Origin: Martinezella rhizogenes
GTDB taxonomy: Bacteria; Pseudomonadota; Alphaproteobacteria; Rhizobiales; Rhizobiaceae
Direction: 5' to 3'
Assembly: GCF_007002745.1 (NCBI RefSeq)
Contig: NZ_SGNY01000004.1
Span: 1-64,000, forward strand
Length of the DNA: 64,000 nucleotides
The notes beneath the pieces are model-generated. The model had not been told where the DNA came from and searched no databases. It saw only the letters and a program-made list of their open reading frames with translations. Made by a program: the position numbers and the translations under genes. Positions 8,056 through 15,841 of this stretch are shown piece after piece. Within the stretch, counting starts at the first letter, position 1; each line of letters begins with the position of its first letter.

Positions 8056-9084
8056 TTATTGACCCGCCGCCACTTTCAAAACCGGCCGGCCGCCGGAAAG
8101 CTGCGGCACGACGGAGGCGAAATCCGTGACGATCTGGCGATAATCTTCCGGCTGGAACTCATAGGGCAATTCCAGACGGAATTCCGAGACATGCGGCAGC
8201 ACGGGATCACGCGACAGCGTCTCCAGAATCTCCTCAGTCGTGCCAACAATGTCGGGCAGGAAAAGCGTGCGGCGCGCGCCATGCGGCGTATGTGTGCGCT
8301 TGTCACGCTCAGCGGCGAATTCGGCATAACGACGGCGGGTCGCGGGGCTTGCGCTATCGGTTGGCAGGATCACCCGTCCCAGCGCGACACGCGGCTGGCG
8401 CTCATGCGCCCATTCCTGCCGGAAGCGGGCGACAAGAGCTGCCTGTGCGGTCAGAAAATCATCGGTATTTTCACCGCTGACGATATTACCGGTCAGAAGA
8501 TTGAACCCGGCCCTGCCGGCCCAACGGGCGGAGTTCTGCGATCCGCCGCCATACCACAGCCGGTCGGTCAAACCCCTGGCGAAGGGCCGAAGGCGCGGCA
8601 CCTGCGCACCAGCGGCATTGCCGGCCTCCGTGTCATTGGACAAAGGTTCCGATCTCAAAGCTTTCGCCAGCTTTTCCGCACGGGCGTGGCTGTAATCGGC
8701 ATCGGCAGCGATATCGACATAGTCCGAAATGAGATGCGCAAAGGGCGGCGCGCCCACCGAAACGCCAACATTCAGCCGCCCGTGTGACAGGACATCAACC
8801 GTGGCGAGATCTTCGGCCAGCCTGAAGGGATTTTCATAACCCAGCTGAATGACGGCGGTGCCAAGCCCGATCCGCTTCGTGCGCTGCGATGCAGCGGCAA
8901 GAAAAGTGGCTGCCGAGGAAACGCCCCGTTCCAGATGGCGCTGACGCACCCAGGCGCTGTGATAACCCAGCGCCTCCCCGGCTTCGAAAAGCTGCAGGGT
9001 CTCTTCCAGCCCCTTTGCAGGGTCATCATCGTGATAATTGCCGGGAACCAGAAAGGCGAAATGGGAAATACGGGAAAGAGGCAT
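8056..9084 (-). CDS. LLM-class flavin-dependent monooxygenase, short form
   Basis: This 342-residue luciferase-like protein starts MPLSRISHFAFLVPGNYHDD and contains GYHSAWVRQRHLERG, RTKRIGLGTAVIQLGYENP and HGRLNVGVSVGAPP, which are standard barrel segments of the superfamily. It is distinct from the other two monooxygenases in the window. The start at 9084 was preferred over 9162 because the protein begins directly with the first beta strand, though the ribosome-binding site there is weak. It is convergent with the NtaA-type gene and stands alone after a 423-bp gap. The substrate is unknown. Three different luciferase-like monooxygenases within 6 kb suggests an oxidative pathway with several attack steps. 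Confidence 0.8.
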   Translation of the reverse strand: MPLSRISHFAFLVPGNYHDDDPAKGLEETLQLFEAGEALGYHSAWVRQRHLERGVSSAATFLAAASQRTKRIGLGTAVIQLGYENPFRLAEDLATVDVLSHGRLNVGVSVGAPPFAHLISDYVDIAADADYSHARAEKLAKALRSEPLSNDTEAGNAAGAQVPRLRPFARGLTDRLWYGGGSQNSARWAGRAGFNLLTGNIVSGENTDDFLTAQAALVARFRQEWAHERQPRVALGRVILPTDSASPATRRRYAEFAAERDKRTHTPHGARRTLFLPDIVGTTEEILETLSRDPVLPHVSEFRLELPYEFQPEDYRQIVTDFASVVPQLSGGRPVLKVAAGQ

Positions 9085-9507
9085 AGTGAACGTCCGGGAA
9101 TGGTTGTTGACGGAAGACGGGCTCAGGCGATGCTGCTGCGGCCGTTCTTCCGTGCCGCGCATACTCCGGCAGAATGCCCGATGAAGGGCACAGCTTGCAC
9201 GGCATGGTCTTTTATAGTCCCGGTCATTGTTGAAAGATCGTTGCGCGATTTAATAGTCTACTAAAATTATAGGTTATTCGCGACGATCTTGCCGCGTCCT
9301 GCTCTCCACTTCCCCCGTCCCCTTCGCAGCTCCTAACAGCCACAAAGCCGGTCTGGCCTACGACGCCAGTTACGGGCTATCCGACAAAAAACTTGATTTC
9401 CGCCTCAAACATGTAATACAGATTATCATACATGTTGACAAATAACACAGACATGTATGACATTGCAGCAATCATGAACGCTGCGATACCTGCATGAGGG
9501 AGGAATT
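9085..9507. promoter_or_regulatory. Divergent intergenic region
   Basis: This 423-bp gap between two divergent genes has no convincing ORF. The left half has an AT-rich segment at 9250-9272 whose reverse complement matches 16 of 23 positions of the element at 6365-6387. The right half carries three ACATGT hexamers and the promoter of the enolase-superfamily gene, listed separately. Confidence 0.5.
9408..9463 (+). promoter_or_regulatory. Putative operator array and promoter (ACATGT x3, 21-bp period)
   Basis: The palindromic hexamer ACATGT occurs at 9409, 9430 and 9451, exactly 21 bp apart, that is two helical turns. Flanks extend the symmetry: AACATGTA (9408-9415) mirrors TACATGTT (9429-9436), and TCATACATGT (9426-9435) mirrors ACATGTATGA (9451-9460). 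A TTGACA at 9435-9440 lies between the second and third copies, with a possible -10 around 9458-9463. A regulator binding here would occlude RNA polymerase. The FCD GntR protein at 17843-18574 is one candidate. Confidence 0.6.
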
Positions 9508-10656
9508 ATGATCATCACCGACGTCGAGGTCCGTGTTTTCCGCACGACGACCCGTCGCCACTCGGACAGCGCCGGTCACGCGCATCCGGGGCCGGCGCAT
9601 CAGGTGGAACAGGCCATGCTGACCATCCGTACGGAAGATGGGCAGGAAGGCCACTCCTTCACCGCGCCGGAGATCGTTCGCCCGCATGTCATCGAAAAAT
9701 TCGCCAAGAAAGTCCTGATCGGTGAAGACCATCGCGACCGCGAACGGCTGTGGCAGGATCTTGCCCACTGGCAGCGCGGTTCGGCCGCACAGCTGACGGA
9801 CCGCACATTGGCGGTGGTGGATTGCGCATTGTGGGACCTTGCCGGGCGCTCGCTCAACCAACCTGTATACAAGTTGATCGGCGGTTATCGCGACAAGGTG
9901 CTGGCCTATGGCTCGATCATGTGCGGTGACGAGCTGGAAGGCGGGCTGGCGACGCCGGAAGATTACGGTCGTTTTGCCGAAACGCTGGTAAAGCGCGGTT
10001 ACAAGGGCATCAAGCTGCACACCTGGATGCCGCCCGTCAGCTGGGCTCCGGATGTGAAGATGGACCTCAAGGCCTGCGCCGCCGTGCGTGAGGCGGTCGG
10101 CCCCGATATTCGCCTGATGATCGACGCTTTCCACTGGTACTCCCGCACCGATGCGCTGGCGCTGGGGCGTGGCCTCGAAAAACTCGGTTTCGATTGGATC
10201 GAGGAGCCGATGGATGAACAGTCGCTGTCCTCCTACAAATGGCTTTCCGACAATCTCGATATTCCGGTCGTCGGCCCGGAAAGCGCTGCCGGCAAGCATT
10301 GGCATCGCGCCGAATGGATCAAGGCCGGTGCCTGCGATATTCTGCGCACTGGCGTCAACGATGTCGGTGGCATCACTCCGGCGCTGAAGACCATGCATCT
10401 GGCCGAGGCCTTCGGCATGGAATGCGAAGTGCATGGCAATACAGCCATGAACCTGCACGTTGTCGCCGCCACCAAGAATTGCCGCTGGTATGAGCGCGGC
10501 CTGTTGCACCCCTTCCTCGAATATGATGACGGCCACGATTATCTGAAATCGCTGTCCGACCCGATGGATCGCGACGGCTTCGTGCATGTCCCTGACCGGC
10601 CGGGCCTTGGCGAGGACATCGATTTTACCTTCATCGACAACAATCGGGTGAGGTAA
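9508..10656 (+). CDS. Mandelate racemase/muconate lactonizing enzyme family protein (enolase superfamily)
   Basis: This 382-residue protein has an N-terminal capping domain followed by a TIM barrel. Metal ligands are visible as Asp206 (LMIDAFHW), Glu232 (WIEEP) and Glu258 (GPES). Catalytic candidates are Lys169 and His171 (GIKLHTW) and a late Asp285/His309 (VNDVGG, EVHGNT). Enzymes of this type abstract a proton alpha to a carboxylate, giving racemisation, dehydration or lactone isomerisation of acid sugars. I recall a near-identical A. tumefaciens structure of unknown function (PDB 1RVK, unverified). A strong GAGGGAGGAATT site precedes the ATG. The downstream esterase gene begins 6 bp after it, so they form an operon. 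Confidence 0.88.
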   Translation: MIITDVEVRVFRTTTRRHSDSAGHAHPGPAHQVEQAMLTIRTEDGQEGHSFTAPEIVRPHVIEKFAKKVLIGEDHRDRERLWQDLAHWQRGSAAQLTDRTLAVVDCALWDLAGRSLNQPVYKLIGGYRDKVLAYGSIMCGDELEGGLATPEDYGRFAETLVKRGYKGIKLHTWMPPVSWAPDVKMDLKACAAVREAVGPDIRLMIDAFHWYSRTDALALGRGLEKLGFDWIEEPMDEQSLSSYKWLSDNLDIPVVGPESAAGKHWHRAEWIKAGACDILRTGVNDVGGITPALKTMHLAEAFGMECEVHGNTAMNLHVVAATKNCRWYERGLLHPFLEYDDGHDYLKSLSDPMDRDGFVHVPDRPGLGEDIDFTFIDNNRVR

Positions 10657-10662
10657 CGGGCG

Positions 10663-11292
10663 ATGAAAACGGTGCTCGCCTTCGGAGACAGCCTCACCTG
10701 GGGTGCTGACCCGGCAACGGGTCTGCGGCACCCTGCCGAACACCGCTGGCCGGAGGTTCTGGAGGCCGCGCTTGCCGGGAAGGCGAAGGTTCACCCCGAG
10801 GGGCTTGGCGGGCGCACCACCTGCTACGACGACCATGCCGGCCCCGCCTGCCGCAATGGCGCGCGGGCGCTTGAAGTCGCGCTGTCCTGCCACATGCCGC
10901 TTGATCTCGTCATCATCATGCTGGGCACCAACGATATCAAGCCGGTGCATGGCGGGCGGGCGGAAGCCGCAGTTTCCGGCATGCGACGGCTGGCCCAGAT
11001 TGTCGAAACCTTTATCTACAAGCCGCGCGAGGCCGTACCAAAACTGCTGATCGTCGCACCGCCGCCCTGCGTCGCAGGCCCCGGCGGAGAACCCGCGGGT
11101 GGGCGGGACATCGGCCAATCGCTCAGGCTTGCGCCGCTTTACCACAAACTCGCTGCCGAACTCGGTCATGCCTTCTTTGATGCCGGATCAGTTGCCAGCG
11201 CCTCACCGGTGGATGGCGTGCATCTGGACGCGCCGGCAACGGCGGCAATCGGCCGGGCGCTCGCAGCACCCGTCAGAGAGATTCTTGGCTGA
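10663..11292 (+). CDS. SGNH/GDSL hydrolase, arylesterase/acyltransferase type
   Basis: This 209-residue SGNH hydrolase has block I FGDSLTWG with catalytic Ser10, block III GTND with Asn90, and VDGVH with Asp184 and His187. It resembles Mycobacterium smegmatis MsAcT and related short oligomeric arylesterases (perhydrolases) across its length, including MPLDLVIIMLGTNDIK and AFFDAGSVASASPVDGVHLD. No signal peptide is present, so it is cytoplasmic. It would remove an acyl group or open a lactone. Its placement between an enolase-superfamily enzyme and a binding protein suggests the imported substrate is acylated or is handled as a lactone. That role is inferred. Confidence 0.88.
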   Translation: MKTVLAFGDSLTWGADPATGLRHPAEHRWPEVLEAALAGKAKVHPEGLGGRTTCYDDHAGPACRNGARALEVALSCHMPLDLVIIMLGTNDIKPVHGGRAEAAVSGMRRLAQIVETFIYKPREAVPKLLIVAPPPCVAGPGGEPAGGRDIGQSLRLAPLYHKLAAELGHAFFDAGSVASASPVDGVHLDAPATAAIGRALAAPVREILG

Positions 11293-11373
11293 TCCTGCGA
11301 CGCCCGAGGAGGAACCGGGCGCGAGGATCAAAACGTGGAAAGGCCGTATGAACCGGCCGTATTGGGAGGAAAA

Positions 11374-12972
11374 ATGAAACATTTTCTTGCAACCGCAGCG
11401 CTTGGCGCATTGCTGATCGGCGCCATGCCGCTCAGTGTTTTCGCTGAAACGCCGAAAGACCAGCTCATCGTCGCCACAACCATGAGCAATATCCTCACCC
11501 TCGATCCCGCCGCCATCACCGGCCGCGAGACCGTGCAGGTCTTGAACAACGTCTATGACACGCTGGTCGTGCTTTCGCCTGAAGATCGCAGCGTGCAGCC
11601 CCGCCTCGCGGAACGTTGGGAAATTGCCGAAGACCGGAAATCCATCCGCTTCCATCTGCGCGCCGATGCCAAATTCGCCTCCGGCAATGCCGTGACGGCA
11701 AAGGACGTGGCGTGGAGCCTGAAACGCCTGCTCGCCCGCAACCTGGCGCAATCTTCCTTCCTGAAAACCCGTGGTTTCAAGCTGGAGGAAGCCGACAAGC
11801 TGTTCGTTGCCGAAAACGACCAGACCTTCGTGCTGAATATTCCGAAGCCTGACGACCCCAATCTTCTCTTGATGATCCTAGCGCAGAACGGCCCCGGCTC
11901 GATCATCGACAGCAAGACCGCGCTTGAAAATGAAAAGGACGGCGATCTTGGTGGCGCATGGCTGACGCTGAATTCCGCCGGCTCCGGCCCCTTCAAGCTG
12001 ACGCAATGGAAATCCAACGAATATATCATCCTCACCCGCAACGACGATTATTGGGGTGAGAAGGCCAAGATGAAGCGCATTCTAATGCGTCATCTGCCGG
12101 AATCGCAATCGCAGCGCCTGATGCTGGAAAAAGGCGATATCGATGTTGCCTATTCCCTGCAAGCCCCAGACCTGAAATCGCTTGAGGCCGACAAGGCCGT
12201 CACCATCGAATCCACCCCCGGCTCCGGCTTTTATTACCTCAGCGTTTCGATGAAGGATGAGAAATTCGCCAACAAGAAGGTGCGCGAAGCCCTGCGTTAC
12301 CTGATTGATTACGACGGTCTCGACAAGGCGGTCATGCCCTATTACGGCAAGCTGCATCAGCGCTCCCTCAGCACCGGCGTCATGGGCGCACTGCCGGATC
12401 AGGGCTACAAGCTCGACATCGAAAAAGCCAAGGCGCTTCTGGCCGAGGCCGGTTATCCGAACGGTTTCAAGACGACGCTGCGCGTTCTCTCTGAAGACCC
12501 CTTTATGAAGGCGGCAACGGCGATCCAGAACACGCTGGCGCAGGCCGGCATTCAGGCCGAGCTGATCAGCGGCTCCGGCGACCAGATCTACGGCGCCATG
12601 CGCGAGCGGAATTTCGAACTGCTGCTCGGCCGCGGCGGCGGCGGCCAGCAGCCGCATCCCGACAACAACCTGCGCTCCATCGCCTATAATCCCAACAATG
12701 CCGATGACGCCAAGCTCACCAATTACCAGAGCTGGCGGACAAGCTTCTTCGATGAAAAGCTGAACAAGATGATCGAAGAAGCGCTTGTCGAACGCGACGT
12801 GGCGAAACAGACGAAGCTTTATGAGGACCTGCAGGGCTATATGGACGAGATCGTCATGTCGATCCAGCCTTTCTCCGAAGTCATCGACACCGCCGCCTTC
12901 CGCAGCGATGTCAAGGGCATGATCGTCAGTCCTTGGCTTTCGCGCTTTGAAGAGGTGAGCAAGGAGCGGTAA
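11374..12972 (+). CDS. ABC transporter substrate-binding protein (SBP family 5)
   Basis: This 532-residue periplasmic binding protein of the DppA/OppA family has a signal peptide (MKHFLATAALGALLIGAM, cleavage after VFA near residue 24). It also has the family motifs VQPRLAERWEIAEDRKSIRF and AVTAKDVAWSLKRLL. The ATG at 11374 is preceded by GGGAGGAAAA and was chosen over an in-frame ATG at 11335. It lies 81 bp after the esterase gene in the same direction and ends at a strong terminator. It probably works with the permease/ATPase operon read on the opposite strand from 16863 to 13355. Confidence 0.9.
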   Translation: MKHFLATAALGALLIGAMPLSVFAETPKDQLIVATTMSNILTLDPAAITGRETVQVLNNVYDTLVVLSPEDRSVQPRLAERWEIAEDRKSIRFHLRADAKFASGNAVTAKDVAWSLKRLLARNLAQSSFLKTRGFKLEEADKLFVAENDQTFVLNIPKPDDPNLLLMILAQNGPGSIIDSKTALENEKDGDLGGAWLTLNSAGSGPFKLTQWKSNEYIILTRNDDYWGEKAKMKRILMRHLPESQSQRLMLEKGDIDVAYSLQAPDLKSLEADKAVTIESTPGSGFYYLSVSMKDEKFANKKVREALRYLIDYDGLDKAVMPYYGKLHQRSLSTGVMGALPDQGYKLDIEKAKALLAEAGYPNGFKTTLRVLSEDPFMKAATAIQNTLAQAGIQAELISGSGDQIYGAMRERNFELLLGRGGGGQQPHPDNNLRSIAYNPNNADDAKLTNYQSWRTSFFDEKLNKMIEEALVERDVAKQTKLYEDLQGYMDEIVMSIQPFSEVIDTAAFRSDVKGMIVSPWLSRFEEVSKER

Positions 12973-12994
12973 TCGGCCGTCCTATCTGCGAATG

Positions 12995-13023
12995 AAAAGG
13001 CGCGGCTAACCCCGCGCCTTTTT
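12995..13023 (+). terminator. Rho-independent terminator
   Basis: AAAAGGCGCGG (12995-13005) pairs with CCGCGCCTTTT (13012-13022), leaving a 6-nt loop and ending in a run of T. It lies 22 bp after the binding-protein stop codon and would end the 9508-12972 operon. Confidence 0.88.
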
Positions 13024-13075
13024 GTTTGCGGGAAGACCGCGTAGAACTGCTCCGACGGGCAAAGCATATCGCCTC

Positions 13076-13190
13076 CGTCATTCCGGCCTTGAGCCGGAAT
13101 CCAGCCGACGTGCGTCTGCACGGCGGAAAAGGTCCTTTCAGCCCAAGGACTTGGGCTAGCTGGATGCCGGATCTGGTCCGGCATGACGGA
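13076..13190. repeat. RIME-like mosaic palindromic repeat
   Basis: The left arm CGTCATTCCGGCCTTGAGCC... folds on itself. It is followed by a central palindromic block (GACGTGCGTCTGCACGGCGG), a GCCCAAGGACTTGGGC palindrome and a right arm ending CCGGCATGACGG. It shares layout and most bases with the copies at 26611-26726 and 39674-39787; the right arm here is a different variant. The rest of the 382-bp gap (12973-13354) holds only two terminators. Confidence 0.85.
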
Positions 13191-13263
13191 AGAGAGGTTT
13201 CTGCTTTGTCAGCAGCACGAGGCCCAATCATCACCCAGCCTTTTCTATTTTTGGCCTGCCCCC

Positions 13264-13293
13264 AAAAAAAATGCCCGGCAGGGAGGCCGGGCA
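13264..13293 (-). terminator. Rho-independent terminator, minus strand
   Basis: Read on the minus strand, TGCCCGG and CCGGGCA (13287-13293 and 13272-13278) form a stem followed by eight T residues (13264-13271). It lies 61 bp past the end of the ABC ATPase gene at 13355 and terminates that operon. Confidence 0.88.
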
Positions 13294-13354
13294 AGGAAGG
13301 AGGATGTTATTATGCGTGACGCCCCGGAGGAGGACAGTCACGTTTTGGGAGGCG

Positions 13355-14113
13355 TCAAGCACCTTCATATTCCAGTGAGGCACCGATCAGTTCGCGGGCA
13401 TAGGGATGCGTCGCGCCATTGCCGGCGATGGCCTCGCGCGGCAGGATTTCGGTGATTTCACCGCGCAGCATCACGGCGAAACGGTCGCACATGTGATCGA
13501 CCACGGCGAGATCGTGGGTCACCATGATATAGGTGAAACCGCGCTCTTCCCGCAGCCGCTGCAACAGGTTGAGGATTTCCGCCTGCACCGAGACATCGAG
13601 CGCCGAGGTCGGCTCATCAAGCAGAAGCAGCGACGGCTCCAAGATCAGCGCACGGGCAATCGCCACACGCTGCCGCTGGCCGCCGGAGAGCTGATGCGGA
13701 AAGCGGTCGAGAAAGGAGACGGGCAGGCCGACATCGGTGATGACCTTGCGCATGCGCTCTTCACGGTCACCGAGCTTATGGATCGCAAGCGATTCCGAAA
13801 GCACGGTGCGCACCGACTGGCGGGGATGTAGCGAGCCGTAAGGGTCCTGAAATACCATTTGCAGCATGCGGCACCGCTCGATCAGCGGCATATCGCGAAC
13901 CGATCTGCCGTTGATGAGGATTTCGCCACTCCAGAAATCGTTGAGCATCGACACACAACGCAGCACGGTGGATTTGCCCGAGCCGCTTTCGCCGACCAGC
14001 CCGAAGCACTCGCCCGGCTCCACCTTGAAGGAGACGGAGGGCAGCACTTTCAGCGCCGTATGGCCGCTGCCGAAAGTGATGGAAAGATCGCGGGTTTCGA
14101 CGGAAACGGCCAT
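13355..14113 (-). CDS. ABC transporter ATP-binding protein (DppF/NikE-like)
   Basis: This 252-residue ATPase has Walker A GESGSGKST, signature [15 protein letters not shown], Walker B LLLLDEPTSALD and a VTHDLAVVDHMCDRFAVM switch region. The length matches NikE-type proteins rather than the approximately 320-residue DppF, because most of the C-terminal oligopeptide-transporter extension is missing. I chose the ATG at 14113 because it follows GGAGGAGAA at good spacing. It overlaps the stop of the upstream ATPase by one base (TAATG), a sign of translational coupling. It energises uptake through the two permeases encoded upstream. It is the last gene of the operon. Confidence 0.92.
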   Translation of the reverse strand: MAVSVETRDLSITFGSGHTALKVLPSVSFKVEPGECFGLVGESGSGKSTVLRCVSMLNDFWSGEILINGRSVRDMPLIERCRMLQMVFQDPYGSLHPRQSVRTVLSESLAIHKLGDREERMRKVITDVGLPVSFLDRFPHQLSGGQRQRVAIARALILEPSLLLLDEPTSALDVSVQAEILNLLQRLREERGFTYIMVTHDLAVVDHMCDRFAVMLRGEITEILPREAIAGNGATHPYARELIGASLEYEGA

Positions 14114-14949
14114 TATACGTTCTCCTCCAGCCATTCGGGACGGCGATCCAGCACCGCAAGCGGTGAGCGCGAGCCGCCGATGCGCGGCTGCGCGGCCAGA
14201 AGGCCGCGCGTATAGGGGTGCTGCGCCTGATCGAGATCACGGGCGGCCAGCGTTTCCACCACCCGGCCGGCATACATGATGAGAACCCGGTCACAGAAAT
14301 TGCGCACGAGGTTGAGGTCATGGCTGATCATGATGAGGCCAATGCCACGATCGCGCACCAGACCGTCGAGAATATTCAACACCTGCAACCGCACAGTCAC
14401 ATCCAGCGCCGAGGTCGGCTCGTCGGCAATGACGAGATCTGGATCGGCGAGCAGCATCATGGCGATCATGACGCGCTGGCCCATGCCGCCGGAAATCTCG
14501 TGCGGATATTGCTCATAGACGCGCGCAGCATCGCGGATCTTCACCGCATCCAGCATGGCGAGCGCCTTTTCCCGAGCCTCGGATTTCGACGCCTTGAAGT
14601 GGCGAAGATAGGTTTCCGTTACCTGTTCGCCGACGCGGCGAATGGGATTGAGGGAAAATTTCGGATCCTGAAGGATCATCGACATGCGTCGCCCACGAAC
14701 CTTCAGCATTTCTTTTTCACTCAGCGCGAGAAGATCGAGGCCCTCGAAATCGAGCTTGTCGGCGGTAATCGTCGCCGATGGCAAAAGGCGCAGCAGAGCC
14801 CGGCCGACGGTGGATTTGCCCGAGCCGCTTTCGCCGACGATGCCCAGCCGCTCCCGGCCAAGCGTGAAGGAGATGCCGCGCACCGCCTCGGTTGCCGAGC
14901 CGCCGTAACGAATGCGGAGATTTTCGACGTCAAGGATTGGTTTTTCCAT
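14113..14949 (-). CDS. ABC transporter ATP-binding protein (DppD/NikD-like)
   Basis: This 278-residue ATPase has Walker A GESGSGKST near residue 38, signature ISGGMGQRVMIAMML, Walker B LVIADEPTSALD and HDLNLVRNFCDRVLIM. The C-terminus contains HPYTRGLLAAQP, the beginning of the peptide-transporter extension, but stops soon after, which makes it compact like NikD. Together with the downstream ATPase it forms the heterodimeric motor of a dipeptide/nickel-type importer. It starts 4 bp after the permease gene. Confidence 0.92.
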   Translation of the reverse strand: MEKPILDVENLRIRYGGSATEAVRGISFTLGRERLGIVGESGSGKSTVGRALLRLLPSATITADKLDFEGLDLLALSEKEMLKVRGRRMSMILQDPKFSLNPIRRVGEQVTETYLRHFKASKSEAREKALAMLDAVKIRDAARVYEQYPHEISGGMGQRVMIAMMLLADPDLVIADEPTSALDVTVRLQVLNILDGLVRDRGIGLIMISHDLNLVRNFCDRVLIMYAGRVVETLAARDLDQAQHPYTRGLLAAQPRIGGSRSPLAVLDRRPEWLEENV

Positions 14950-14953
14950 CGTC

Positions 14954-15841
14954 TTATCTCCGGTTCATCTGCTTAGGATCGAGCGCATCGCGCAGGCCGT
15001 CGCCTAAAAGATTGAAGGCGAGGCTGACGGAGAGGATCGCAACGCCGGGAAACGTCACCAGCCACCAACTGTCCAGCATGTAACGCCGCCCGGTGGCGAT
15101 CATCGCCCCCCACTCCGGCAGCGGCGGCTGCGCGCCGAGACCGAGAAAGCCAAGGCCGGCAGCAGTCAGAATAACGGTCGCCATGTTCAGCGTCAGGCGG
15201 ATGAGGACCGAAGGCAGGCACATGGGCATGATGGATTTGACGATGATGCGCAGCGGCGAGGCGCCCTGAAGCCGCGCAGCGGCGATATAATCCGCTTTCC
15301 GAAACGTCATGGCCTCGGCGCGCGCAAGACGCGCGATCGGCGGCCACGAGGTGAGCGCAATCGCGATGATCGCATTGTTGAGGCTCGGCCCGAGTGCTGC
15401 AACGAAGGCGAGCGACAGGATGAGGCTGGGGAACGACAGGAAAATATCCGTGATGCGCATCATCACCGTATCGAACTTGCCGCCGAGATAACCGGACGCA
15501 GTGCCGACCAGAAGGCCGACCGGGCCGACGATGACCGACACCAGCGTGATGATGGTGAGCGTGATGCGCGCACCCCAGAGCAGGCGGCTGTAGATATCGC
15601 GTCCCAGCTCATCCGTACCGAAGACATGGCCATTGCCCGGTGGTTGCAGCGTGTTGGCGAGATCCTGCACGTAAGGATCGTGCGTCGCGAGCCACGGTGC
15701 AAAAATCGCCGAAATGACGAGCAGCAGCAAGATCAACAGGCCGAATGCCGATGTCGGGCTTTTCAGCAGGAAGAGGATGATGTTCTTCAGCGCGTTTAAC
15801 GGCACCGGAAGACGAGAGGAGGTTTCTGCACGAGCCGTCAT
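14954..15841 (-). CDS. ABC transporter permease (DppC/NikC-like)
   Basis: This 295-residue inner-membrane permease has an N-terminal membrane segment (GLLILLLLVISAIFAPWLA) and the DppC/OppC hallmark FGTDELGRDIYSRLLWGAR. Further hydrophobic helices and the ATPase-contact loop (AEAMTFRKADYIAAARLQGA) follow. The start codon shares one base with the stop of the preceding permease gene (TGATG). It forms the translocation channel with the partner permease. Confidence 0.92.
   Translation of the reverse strand: MTARAETSSRLPVPLNALKNIILFLLKSPTSAFGLLILLLLVISAIFAPWLATHDPYVQDLANTLQPPGNGHVFGTDELGRDIYSRLLWGARITLTIITLVSVIVGPVGLLVGTASGYLGGKFDTVMMRITDIFLSFPSLILSLAFVAALGPSLNNAIIAIALTSWPPIARLARAEAMTFRKADYIAAARLQGASPLRIIVKSIMPMCLPSVLIRLTLNMATVILTAAGLGFLGLGAQPPLPEWGAMIATGRRYMLDSWWLVTFPGVAILSVSLAFNLLGDGLRDALDPKQMNRR

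Noticed and set aside
9472..11169. 565-codon open frame on the minus strand
   Set aside because: It is antisense to the enolase-superfamily and esterase genes, which have clear motifs and ribosome-binding sites. Its translation has no recognisable domain and an Arg/Gly/His-rich composition typical of a GC-rich shadow frame.
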